Positions 1-12,499 of a DNA stretch of 64,000 bases are shown piece after piece (the first letter of the stretch is position 1; every line of letters begins with the position of its first letter). The notes beneath the pieces are model-generated. The model was given only the letters and a program-made list of their open reading frames with translations, made no database searches and was not told where the DNA came from. A program made the position numbers and the translations under genes. The stretch comes from Scedosporium boydii (Eukaryota; Ascomycota; Sordariomycetes; Microascales; Microascaceae), in assembly GCA_002221725.1 (NCBI GenBank), contig NJFT01000005.1, positions 310,001-374,000 on the forward strand, given 5' to 3'.

Positions 1-3000
1 ATGACCTCCGCCGTCTGATCGTACATGAGATCGGCAGTTGCCAGCACGACCTCCAACATGCAGCTTATTCGACTTTACTGTAGGGCCAGGTGAAAATTCG
101 ATTGATTCAAGTAAGAGCCGAAACAAAAAGTCCACTACGCATTCTGAAATGACATCGGTGAACTTGCGCTCATGTTCAAGCTGACTCTGCTGACGGAGTC
201 GCGTCGCACAGAAGATAGGAGCGAGAGATGGGAGAAAAAGGCCATTCCTAAAGATTTCCAGCCCCCGTCTGCAGTCCAACTGACCCACGCTGATCTTCTT
301 CATTGATCTCCTCAGTGCTCTCTATACCTACCCCCAGATCGGTGTAAGCCCCCCCCACCCTGCCCCTTTGCTGCTGAGGATGTAAGACGGATGCGCCCGG
401 TGGCTGACATGGGGAGGGGCCAATCGCGAAAACCCAGGCTGACGCCGCCAGTGAATTACTTTGTCTACGTCTCACGTATGTAGTTTATGTGCCAGGCGGC
501 CCTGGGGAGATCTCAGCTCCCGATGTTGGACCTTTCCTGAGGGGGAAGGCGAGGAAGAACTCGCTTGACAAAATTCCACGTCGCTTCAGTCCGAGTTCTA
601 TGGTTTGTTTCACTTCCAGAGGATTTCATAAAAAGTTCGGTTTAAACACCAGCCGTTCTCTCTCCGGGGCAGCCCCTGTCCCACCCTCCTACTCTGTGGA
701 GGGAGAGCGTTCTTCTTCCGAGATCTGTAAGACGGGAGCTGACTGCAACCCTCCGTCAGTCGGCTGAGATCCGCCAGGAAGGAGGGCACAAGGGTGCCAT
801 GAACTTCTGTCCACAGGACCACTTACGCGCGTACCAGCGCGACGCAAAAATGAAGACTCCCCCCAAGCATAGAACTCTTTCCCCCTTTCCCAGCTGCCAA
901 AAGATCACCGGATGGTCGTGACTGGAGATGGGGGGACTTCTTCTTATCTCTCGTGAGAAGAACAGAGCGGAAGAATGCCGTACGTGGTACTCCCTGAACG
1001 TTCACACATCACATCAGCGCTGAACTTTTCTTCTCCAGCCGTTGTATCACCCCCCGGTGCTGATGGTGCTAAAGTCATGTACGAGATGAGCGGAAAGAGA
1101 GGGATCATCACCTATCTCCTCTTCACCTCTTCTGACTGGGCATCTTGTTCATGGGCGTGAGAACGATATGGGAACAATCGTGTGCGCTATTCCCACACCA
1201 TTTCCGCGCACGATATCTCCAGCTCGGAGCTTGGGTGGTGCCGGATAGGATTTCTCTCATCTTAGCTAGCACCCGCTTCTAGTTTGTCTCCGCAAACGGT
1301 GCGTTGTTTTTCAACTGCAGATGTGCATGCTAAGCCTTCAGGAGCAGTCATCTGAAGCGGAGTATGGGTACGAACGGCCGCCAGAGACACCCGCGACTTG
1401 GAGATGTAAGCTCTAGACTTCCATGTCCAAGAATCCTCAATGAAGACGTGTTTGCAAGAGCAAATGGAAACTCAAGACTTCCAGACGGCCGTGTAGATAA
1501 AAGGGAAAGCGTGCGTAATGTGTACGCAGCCCGAAACACCGGCTATCTTTGGCCGGATCCCGATATCTCCACAAGGCGTGAGACCACTAGATAGCTTCTC
1601 GTGGTCTCGAGAACATCTCGCAATTGTGGTTGATGCTTGGAGGACAAGTAACCGAGCCCTGCCCACGGCCGAGAGCCACATGATACCTTTGTGCTCCCTC
1701 TTTACCGTTTCTTCCGAAGTCGTATCAGCTCCTCCGTGTGCCTAGACAGGAGCAGCTTCTTTATCGACGCTCAGAGGGTAGGGTAGAGGGCGGCTCTCAT
1801 CGTCATCCAGCAACGAAAAATAATACCAGAGGCTTTCTTAAGCTTGCCAATACGAGATTCTATCCGCTTTCGAAGGGTTTCCGCCAGATATCATCCATAA
1901 GCATACGAAATACTTCACAGCCCGTGGACAGAGAAGAGTCCAGAGATCTTCAGCGCCCCCAACCCTTCCCCCCACGCAAAGACTCGATCTCTCCTCGCAC
2001 AGAAATCTATTCATAGTAGTTCATGCTGTGCAAGAGACACTTCTTCGTATCGGCCCTAAGACTGAAGTCAGCGGCCCCCTTCTCATGCAGTTGCCGCTCG
2101 GGAACGGGAAAGGGCAAGCCGTGTCATCTGACAACGGGAACGGGAGGAGAGAGCACATCGTAGCACATAGTTGATCGAAAAAAGGAGTCGAACCTGAGAA
2201 TACCTCCAATAAATTGAGAAAGCGTGAGATTTGACAACTGCTGCCCCAATATGGAAGGCTGCCGTGTCTCTCGGATGTGAGCAGAAAACATCTAAAGCCC
2301 CGTCAAGTTTCAGCGATGCAGTTTCCCCCCTTTGAATGACCAACTCCGTTAAGATGCGTCGAGAGTAGGATTTGATATCATGGTTGAATACGCGCCCGCC
2401 ATCTAATATGTTCAGCGGTATAGGCAGAGGGTATGCAGGATAGGTGATCCCGTGCACTTGCAAGGTGCTGCTCCCTCGAGTTGATCTCGAAGCAACATGA
2501 AGTCCCGAATCAGAATATCCGGCAACCACTCCGGAAGCTGTTCTACCCGGTAGAGGCAGCGCTCTGTTTCATTTGGTACACTTTAGAGTAGAAGGTAATA
2601 GATAATACCCAACCTCGTGCCCTTCCTCACATTCATGGCAAACGGTAAGATCAAAGTCGACCGGGCCGAGTTCGAAAGCAAGCAGACATGCCGACAGCCA
2701 TCAAAAACGCCTCTCCGCTGTCAAGCTTGCTTGTAAACCACACATCACCCCCTTCACTGACACAAAGAACCCCGGTCTTTCAAAACCATTCATGGATTCA
2801 CGCGCACGCAGATATGCGAGAAAACGGCGGAGGGCAGGGCTAGCAATCAAACACGGCGGCAGGGAGCGCTCAGCAGGTATGGTTTCACAGAGCAAGCAAA
2901 CAAAACATCCCATGGGAACTACCACACAAATGCCCAATAAGTTGAAGGCTATTCGCCGCGTGCATATAATGTTTCCCCCCCGTTTTCCCCTCGGCAGAGT

Positions 3001-6000
3001 GTGGTCGCGCCGGGACAATGCTTCGCAGTCTGCGTTCCATTGCCAAAATTCATCCGCGCTTCTTTTTTTCCCAACCTTCCCGGAGTCCCGAACTCTCGGT
3101 CCGGCTCATGGAATCCTCCACAAACAAGGACAGGAGGGGAAAAAAAGCAAGGGGCCAAACAGATATACCTCCCGATGCCACAGTAGTTTTCGGCCTCATC
3201 GCATCGCACGCCCTCCTGGGAAGCAAGGAAAGGGGGAACCCACCTCTCCTCCTTGGGTCTCATCGCCAGGGACGCAGTTCTGGCTTCCTTCTCCCGACGA
3301 GCCCATCTAGTCCAAGAAGGGTCACTGTCCGCGCAAGGCAAAGAAGAAAGGAGGCTAGACAGAAGCTAGGAACAACGGTCCCAAGCATTCGGTTGAAATT
3401 GATCCTGGCCAACCTCCCCTGGTCTCGAAGCCATCAATCCCGGGAAGGGGCAGAATCACCATCATCTCCAAGGGACCCATAAGTGGATAACAGACTCCCA
3501 AAATCCCGGCGGCTCAATGTGTATATGCATGTCCGGTAGGGGCGCGAGTAAAGAAAATGGAGAAGGGACCATAAACGAAAAAGTGATTTCCAACCGGCCT
3601 CCCGTCCCAGGGCACCGGTGCCGCCGAATACCACTGCAGACCCAGCAAGCATTGAGCCAAGCGGTGGGTATCAATTGATTCATCATTATTCCCAAGGGGC
3701 TTGAGGAGACCCTGCCATAGCACCATAACCGGGGCTTTGGAGCGCCAGCCCTCCAATGCTCCACTACAAACTATGCTCGGCTTCGGTCTTGCTGCCCGAC
3801 GAAACCGTTAACTTCTTTCGTCCTTCCTAATACTCCTCTTTTTTAGTCGCAATGTCTGCTAAAATGACCAGTGGAGCCGACGAGGGCCTTTTCACTTAGC
3901 TTCCTTTCTGTGGTAGCTTTCTTCTCTGCTCCATTGTCTCTGCTATTACCCACATTCGTCCCCGATAAGAACACCATGCGCACCAATGTGAAAAGTGATA
4001 GCCAAAAAATTGCAAAAGGGCCCTTTGTCGAGATTACCCCCAGATGTCTGAGGGGGCGGTAAAAATCCCAGGCCACGACGATGGGATCCTACGTGGTCTC
4101 GGAAGGGAAGGTCTGTACGAAGTAGGAAATGGAATATTACCCAGGTCCGTCGGAAACCAACCTTGCCAGTGGTATTTGCTGTTCTCGGAAGTCAAAGAAT
4201 CATGGGATCCCAAAATCACATCGATTCTCTCAAGAAGGAATCAAAAAGTACCATCATTCTCTCCCTCGTAAGGGATCCGGCTTGTCGGAGTCAAGACTGG
4301 GGTAAGAGAAAAATAACAATGCAACGTCACCATCTTAACACCCGAAGTCAGTCGGTTTCTATCCTCTCTCTCTCTCTGTCTGTAGTGTATACTTTCCCCA
4401 AAGCGAATCCGAACTCTCCAAAAGCGTAGCAGAGAGTTGCATCGCTAATAATACCGTCACTACGAAGTACGGAGAAAATAGCTCTCTCGATCAACCTCCC
4501 TTCTGCTCCGGTTTTCTCCTTCTTCTGCTTCCGGACCCCATGTCCTTCTTGTTCACCGGTGTGGGCCAGTCATCCCAACCTTCTGTATCAGATTATCAAT
4601 ATTGGGGATATTATTTTTTTTTTTCTTCTTGAAGATATTTTTATACCCTGTCCCTTGGCAGCAGTCGGCGGTGCAGTCTCAGACCACAGACCATCAGCCT
4701 TGGGCTCTTCTGTCCGACGGTTTCCGTCATGTGCCGGGAAGGATAGAGAGATCGATGATGCCTACAAGCCGGGGGTGTATTGTTTAAGACTTCGTAAGCT
4801 TAATATTCAATATTCATGCAGCCAGCTTGTCCAGCTGGCGTCGAGGAAAAGCTTGTCAAGGGCATGAAGAGGGCACTGATACAACCCTGTGCCCGTGGAG
4901 CCGAAAGCGCCCACAACCTCGGAATAGGGCCTTGAGAGGGTTCGGTCGCATGGGCATGAGCAGCAACCTTGGGGCCTTGGGCTTCGGGCGGAGAAGGATG
5001 CCGACAAAGGACAATCTTGGACTTGGGCCTGGTCTGGCTGGCCAGGCCCCAAAAACGTGGGCCGAGGTCGTCCGCACAGCGAACACATTGTGAATTGGTG
5101 CCGACCGCGTTCGCGAATCAAGCCATTGTTAATTGCTGGATGCTGACCGTCTTTTGCTTTCGTCGTCCGTCGAATATGATTCTGCGTTTTTCTTTTTTCT
5201 TTTGCTCAGGTGTAATTTCCACCATCACAGGTTGCATATTGTAGAAGAAGGGTTTCCCGCTCAGTAGATGCGTTGGTGCTGGATGTGCCACGACATACCC
5301 TCCCTCACCATTTTCCAGATCAGATGACACTCATCTCGAGAGAGAAGGCTCTCCCCGTATGACAGCCCGATTTTCTAGATATCGAGACGGAGCCTTAGGC
5401 TCAACAAAGTAGTTTACGAGTCTAAGGCAGCTGAGGGGGCCAGATCGGCCTGGAAGTTTCCAACGATGCAATGCGGGATTACAGCGATTCTGCCTTAGAT
5501 GCAAATCGCCTTAATGCCTCCCACGACACCAATCTTCCTCGCATCACGTTGTCCCGAATTAAACGGCAAAGCGAGCCGCTGCAAAGAAGAGTATACAGGC
5601 ATCCCGCGCCATAAGAAACGCACCCCCCGCATGCCTCTCTCCCTCGCTCTCCGCACCAACCCGGCAATCTTCACCGCCGATCGTTGACCATGCACGCCCA
5701 GCCAGACCCGTGGGAAATACAGCCATCAACAAAATCTCAATCTTTGATCGCATCGCATCAGCAAGCCCGTGTGAGCATGTTTTCCCACCACGCCACAGCA
5801 GACACCCTCCCGTTCATTTCTAGTAATCAACATCTCAATTCAAACGAGGACCCTTAACTCTGCTCGTCTGCTCGGTGAGTGGGGGTCATCGTTTTTGCCT
5901 CCCCCTCCCTTCTCTTTTACGAAATAGTACGAAGTAGTCCAAGGTCTGGCCTCACTCGAGGCCACCACCACCCCGCAAAAGTGAATGGAGCCCGTGTAAT

Positions 6001-9000
6001 CAATAGAAGATCCTCACCCACCTCCGATTTCGAAACCGACCACAGCCCTGCCCTGGACCCAATTCATTTGTTCCTTCGCCCAGAAGAGGAAAGGTGAGAA
6101 CAAAAGGTGAAAAAGAGGGGAGGGGGGTCCGCGGCGCGGGTGTGATGGGGCTTGGGGAGGAGGTCAAGGGCCAGAAAAATAACCCGTGCCACTGCCTCTC
6201 ACAGCACGCCATTACCGCCACGTCACAGAACAAATGATCATTCGGACACTATTGCAAGGGAAGTGAAGGTTGACAAAAATGCAGCTTGTAAGCTACAAGT
6301 GCTTGTAGTAGTAGGAAGAGGTGGGGAGTGGGAAGAACGTTTGTCCCTGGACGCCTCGTGGGGTGCCGTACGTTTTTTACTTGTACGCGCTACGCTACAC
6401 TTTACACCTCCCGCAAACGCTGGGCTGTTGTCTCTCCTCTCTGTGCCTTGGGCAAGAAGGCCGCCGTTGTCGGGGATGGAAAAAGTACTCAGTCCGAAGG
6501 AGGGTCGTCCGTTTTCTGATATGGACCGTGGGTGTGAGGGAATAAAGTGTAGCAGTCTCCCCCCTCCATCGACCAAAAAGGGCGAACTGTTCCTGAACGC
6601 GGTCTGTTTTCCGTGTCCTCATGACACATTTTGGGAATGCTAGACTTCTAGCGCTGGGCACCAAAACGAGTGTGGACGACCCGATTCCGGTCAATATCAA
6701 ACGTTTGTTTGGGGGGAGAGATGGTAGTTCAGTCCCAACTGCGCGTTTTATGGGAAGCAAACGTATTTTCTGAGACATTGCTGAATTGTTCTTTTCCTTC
6801 TGCCACCTTCCCGATTCTGTAAGAGCACACGACGACAATGGCAACACCACCGAAGAAGGCAAAAAATCAAAGAATAACGGTTTTTCTGCGCCTCGTGGGG
6901 TTGGTTTGGATCATACCCACTGGCACGCGGTGATGAGATGCGGTTAGGCAGCCCCCCCAAAAACCCGAGAGCTTCAGCATTTCCAACCCACAGCAACGTC
7001 CCATTTCCCTGTTCACAGCGCGGTGATTTGGGATATCTCGGAGTCCGCAAAGGTGCAAGGGGTGGGGAGATGTGAAGAAGAAGCACAAGAAAGCACTGGT
7101 CAACATTCCCACGTTTCTCGTTGCCAGCGCTCATCGCATACCTTGTTTTGATTACGAGGGGGACGCCAACAATGCAGGGTGGGTGCACATGACCGTAAGT
7201 TGCGCGGCAAAGCGCTGAAGTTTTGGCGGATTTCAATTGATACGTCGAAAAAGAAGGGACCCTTGGCCCTCTTACCGTTAAGATATAAATGGGCGGTGGT
7301 TGTTGTTCTGACAGGGGGTAGAATGTGATAAGATGCATCCTAAAATGAAAGGAAGGTGAGGAAGAGGGAAAAGGAAAGAAGATAAAAAAATGACTCTTCG
7401 AAAGTCCATATCAAGTTGCCATCAAATCTCTTCGATAAGAACCTGGGCGGTGTGATCAATATGCTGTGAAGATAATAGACAGCGCCAGGTGACGGCCTGT
7501 TCTCGCGACCCCATGTCAAGCGGATGAAGGAGTGTAAGTGTCAAGCAACGCAACGTTGAAGATAAACCGGGGAGCGTTCGGTAGCATCGTTTTGCCTTCC
7601 CACGATCCTCCCGCTCCCAAGCCATCCCCCTCCTCCCCCGGACCCTACCCACGATATCACCTTTTTGACCAGATTTTCAGCCTGTCACCTGTGCAGGAAT
7701 GTACGCATACAGCTGGCACCTTAGCACAGCATTCCCAGAGAATGCTGCACCCCCTCCCAATTTGTATCGTTGAACACCCAAAAGGGGAAAACTTACGATC
7801 TGGCAGCCAAGAGCATCGTGAACCACTTTGGGAACTAGAAACAGCACCTCCACCTTTTTTTTTCGTCTGAAAGTGACGATGTCGCACACTTGCTTGGATG
7901 TGCTTCGCTGCGGGACATCGTGCCTCCCCTCACCCCGGTAATTTTTATTTTCCTTTGGACTATCGTGAGATCCGTCCTGCAAGGGACCGCTGTCCACATT
8001 TTTTTTTGTGTAATGCACTCGACAACTCACGATGTCCCTGGAACCTGCACACGCAATGAGCCTTTCATTTTGAGGCTGGCTTCACACATCCTCGGGCGGG
8101 AAAAGAAAACCAGCTTTTCCCAGCTGGACACGCCTTTTGACATCCACATCCTGCAAGATGAGCTGTACTCTGTAAAAATAATTTTCCGGAAATTGAACGA
8201 GAAAAAAAGATTTTTTTCTCTTACACCGCCTATTTGGCTGTGCTTGTGATTGATGCGAATCGCACAGCAGGAATGATGCATCCTTACCTCCAGACGGGCT
8301 GAAAAAAAAAAAAGCGGTCTCGCGGCTACTTGCCAGCCGAGGGATTGTTGGTGCAGCAGGCCAAGCCTTGTGGTCGGTGCATGCACTGCACCAGATTTTT
8401 CTTTCTATCCCTCTCTCTTTTTTATTCTTTTCGAGTCACCCGATATGGTACTTCCTAAAACACAAAACACGAGGGAATTTCCTGACTGCCGTCCCGCCGA
8501 TCCCTCCTCCATCTCAAGATCTCTGTGATCCCGGCACCCGCCGGCCCTGTCGGGTTGAGGCGGCAGACGGAGTTGAGCGGCCCCTCAGATGACTTTTGAA
8601 ATTTTCCCTCCGGCTCTAATGCCGAGGAAGGGCATGATCTACAAAGGCTGGAGTGAGAAAACGTGAACAGAGGGAAAAACGCATGAGGAATGTTCTTTCA
8701 TGATTCTTCGAAGAAGGAAAAAAACACAATGACGCAAGCCAAGCGAGGTTTGGTTTAGGACTTGCGTTGAAAGAAGAGCCGAATGAAGACAATATTTTAT
8801 TCATTTGATCATGCATTCCATGCGTCAACGGTTTTTCCATAGGGATAGGGGGTGTAAGTACGAAGGATGGGGAATGGACAAACAATCCCATGATTTGGAG
8901 TTCGGCTCCTTAATTCATCAATTGATATCCCGTTCTCCGTCAATCTCAATGCCGTATCCAGTCATATGAAGCAGCTCGAGGCATGCAACTTATGTACCCC

Positions 9001-11065
9001 ATACGAACTTCTGCAATACTCCAATATGGCGGCTCCACGGTATTATTTCCCCATGCAAAACTCAAAATTAAAGTGATCAATAGCTTGGAGATGGACCAAA
9101 GCCGTCCGGCTCAATTTAAACCACGTGCTGGATAAATTCGCAAAAGGAATGTAAGGGAGGCCAAGACGAAAACCCCAGTTTTGAGTCGTCGAACGCCCGC
9201 CGAACGAAGTTCACGATGTTACTCGACTCTATTTTACACATACGCCCCTTCATCATCATCCAATTTTTCTCCTTCTCCAAAGCCAGCCCAGCCGGCTTTG
9301 CATCCGAATGCCGTCGGCTTCGGCTTGGGGAATGTGACCATGGCAGTTCGCCCTCAGTGGGAAGAAGACAAGGCCATCTGAGCCTAACCCATATTTGCAG
9401 TTTCGCCTCATGTACGATAATAATTAGGGACTAGTTTCTTCTCTTCTCATGAGACCATCCCCTTGCCGCTTCCTTCATACCAGGGAGACGTAACCTCGGA
9501 CATGCTGGCGCCGAATTCCTGGATACGCAGGCCCCTTGCCATCTAGCATGGTTTTCACGACGGAGTCATCATACCTTACTTCGTACACGACGCTATTACC
9601 GCTATTACTCGGCATTGGAGCATTGAAATCATCGAGGGATCGTGTGGGGCCCTCTCAAGGCTGGGCCTAGCCTTGGCGTGCGAGTTCTCCCGAAAAGACC
9701 CACGATGATCGAAAAAAAGGCAACGTCGCGTCCGCTAACCATTTCATACCGAAGAACCGGGTTCGAGATTAATGCGGAGGAGAGGAGGCTGGTTCCCCAT
9801 TTCGCTCTAGTTTGTAACAATGCTTCTGGGGTTTATGTTCACGCCTCGGGAATGAATTCCCCTTGGAATCAATGCTGGTGGGTTGAGCTGATGAGTTGTC
9901 CTGCTCCGTGACCCTTGATCGTGACTCCTCATGCTGCAGCTGTATGTATGCTGCGTAATCAACCTGAACTCGGAAGGCCGAGGCTCACGCCAGTAACCCC
10001 TGGACTCGTATGTGCCTGGAATTAAGGAAGCAGCAAAAAAGTGTCATTTGATCCATCCTTCAACTCGGTGTACTTTCCCTTCTCTCAATGCAGGAAGATT
10101 CGAAACGGTGATTCTTGGATTGGATCTTGAGAATCCGGGGGGTTCTTGGCACGAACTTTAGTTTCCCTCTTGATGGGCCTCCCGGCTTCCGATACTAGAT
10201 TAAGCAAAAGCCTTTTTTCTACTGCTCACAGGACGAGGAAAAAAACAGGCGAAGGATCAACTAGTGGCTGGGCCTTCAGCCTTGAATACTATCATATGCT
10301 TCGTTGATAGAGAGCAATTGGAGCCGTTTGGACTGAGGCTCAACTCCGCAGCGGCAAATCAGTGTTAATGTCAAAAAGGGTCGCAGCACCAAACCCTTTA
10401 GTCTCGTCTCGTGGTCAATCCTCTGCGTGTTTGTTGGTAACTGCGTCGTTTAGTTCTCTTCCCCGAACGTCATGCGGGAATCCCTCCGACGCGGAGTTAT
10501 CACGGCACTGAGAAAGGAAAGATGAAGAGAGGGGAAAATCGCCACCTTGTTCCGACGAGATCGTAAAACTCGGCCTTTTTTTCTCTTTCCCTGCGACTCA
10601 ATTCAGGAACGCTGGGTTGAATACGGAGGGGTGAAGGAAAAGAGGCGAATGCAAACCCTTAAGCGATCTCGATCACGCGGTCTTGTCCAGTTTAAGGCGA
10701 TATGCCCCGATCCAAATCGCCAGAACAGGATGGACCAGATCTCTCCCTCGTCCTCTGTCCCACCCCCTCCTTTTTTGTGCGGTCGCCACTTTGAAGACGG
10801 GCCTTTTACGGATAATACCCCCTCTCCAGGGCTGCGAGGGATCCCCAGGTCAGGCAACGCAGCCTTAAAAGAACCGAAATGTTTTATTCTTGCTGGAATT
10901 CTTGTGCCCCTTTCGTCGAGATCATGTGGGCATGTCCATTCTCGGATCCAAGGCCCGAAAGCAGCCAACAAAACGCGGGGCAACCGCCTCCCTTCTTTTT
11001 GCCGCTCTTCCCATTGTACCGCCCCCCTTTCCTCCCTTGGATCGTCAAACCAGGACCGCACATGG

Positions 11066-11108
11066 ACACACACACACACTCGCACATGCACAGCACACAC
11101 ACACACAC
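11066..11108. repeat. Interrupted CA microsatellite
   Basis: Two runs of alternating A and C (11,066-11,079 and 11,094-11,108) are separated by a short CGCACATGCACAG-like spacer. It is a simple-sequence repeat in a gene-free stretch. Confidence 0.9.
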
Positions 11109-11632
11109 CGGGGGGCGTCGTCATAGCCAGGCAACACTGCCGGTAAGCGCTGGGTTCGATGTTCGAATTGAGATGTCAATTGCCGCCATCTCATAGGACA
11201 GGGTCCCAGAATAGGTGTATTCCCCAGCCCGGCGGTGACGGAGGGTGTGGCCCGACAAAGGACGTCAAGTGACCGATGAGTTGGCAGGCTGAAACGCAAC
11301 CACCCATTTGCTCTGGCTGATATTTAAAGTTTCTCCCTGCGGGATGAGGAATATAAAAAGGACAACAAATGAGGCGGTGCACGGCGTAGTAGAGGGAGCA
11401 GCCGCAACGGCGCCGTGGCTCGACGGGTGGATGAATTGCCTTCTTGTTGAGTCGATGATGACGAGTTTTCTGTGATCCCGTGATGAATTTCTGCTGGGGT
11501 CATCCCTTCGCTTCGCTGTTACCCATACAAGTAGTTTCTCGAAAGGCTCCCTCCGTAAGATAATGAGCCTCTGTATTTCCAAAGGGATGCATCGTTACGA
11601 AGGTTCGAATAAGGGCCGAAAATAACGTTGCA

Positions 11633-11643
11633 GGGGGGGGGGG
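11633..11643. repeat. G homopolymer of 11
   Basis: Eleven consecutive G residues in a gene-free region. The exact length may be unreliable because long G runs are prone to sequencing error. Confidence 0.85.
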
Positions 11644-12480
11644 ATCGCTGCTGAGAAAAACCGAGGCCAGAATTTACCAAGCCTGTGTAATCAACGAGGA
11701 TTAAACTCTTTATAGGATCAAGAAAGTCGACCAACAACTTCAGTTTGGGGAAAAAAGGTGTGGCAAATGCGATGCTGCATCGACAGGGGTTCAGATGCCG
11801 GCGTGCTTGCTTCTTCTAAGCACCTAACCCACGCTACCCATCGACCACAACATATCATGAAGTTGTGAGCCCCCGTCTGGGGAGGAAAACCTCACCCGTC
11901 TGAGACTTGTAGGACATGTGTGAACTATCCAACAAACGCTATAACGACCCGGTTGCACAGTAGTCAAATAGTTGTGATACACCCTGTCCGAGAGGGGCTT
12001 CCGATGAGGAGGGAAGAACCCGCAATGGCTTTCAAGTTCCTGGAAATGACTGAGGGGCGTGTAGACAATGGCCGGCACTCGGGTCATCGCCCCATCCACT
12101 TGTCTCTGATATCTCCGTATCTCCATTGATGTCTTGGGAATGTAAGTAATTGAGGGGAAGGCTGTCACCTGTAGGAGCGCCGATCGCTGCGACTCATGGG
12201 AATCAAAACGCAATAAAAGGAAATAAAAAGCACTTGCCATCATCTCGAAGGTCAGCTTCGTTGGCGCAGGGCGCAGTCAGATGACTGTTGTCCAATTCAG
12301 CGGCGGCGGAGATGGCCCCTCTATCAGTTTTCATGATTCAACATAGTTCCTCACCATAGTCACTAATGAGTTCAATGAAGCAAGCCATTTTGGTTTTCTT
12401 TTGATTGTATACGAAGTAAACCGTCTAATTAACACCTGCGATGCCTGCCGGAAGGCGTGAGATATGCCGCCAAGCGGCTT

Positions 12481-12499
12481 GGGGGGGGGGGGGGGGGGG
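12481..12499. repeat. G homopolymer of 19
   Basis: Nineteen consecutive G residues follow a GGCTT sequence. A G run this long is rare in fungal DNA and could fold as a G-quadruplex, or mark an assembly or polishing artefact. No gene lies nearby. Confidence 0.85.

Noticed and set aside
2184..2194. Minus-strand match to the tRNA B-box consensus (GGTTCGACTCC)
   Set aside because: The flanking bases do not form a five-pair T stem, and no A box or acceptor stem can be placed at tRNA spacing.
2083..2529. Minus-strand open frame of 148 codons
   Set aside because: No recognisable family, no supporting introns or neighbours; not distinguishable from chance.
10547..11146. Open frame of 199 codons
   Set aside because: Non-ATG start, runs through a CA microsatellite, and the reverse strand is open over the same bases.
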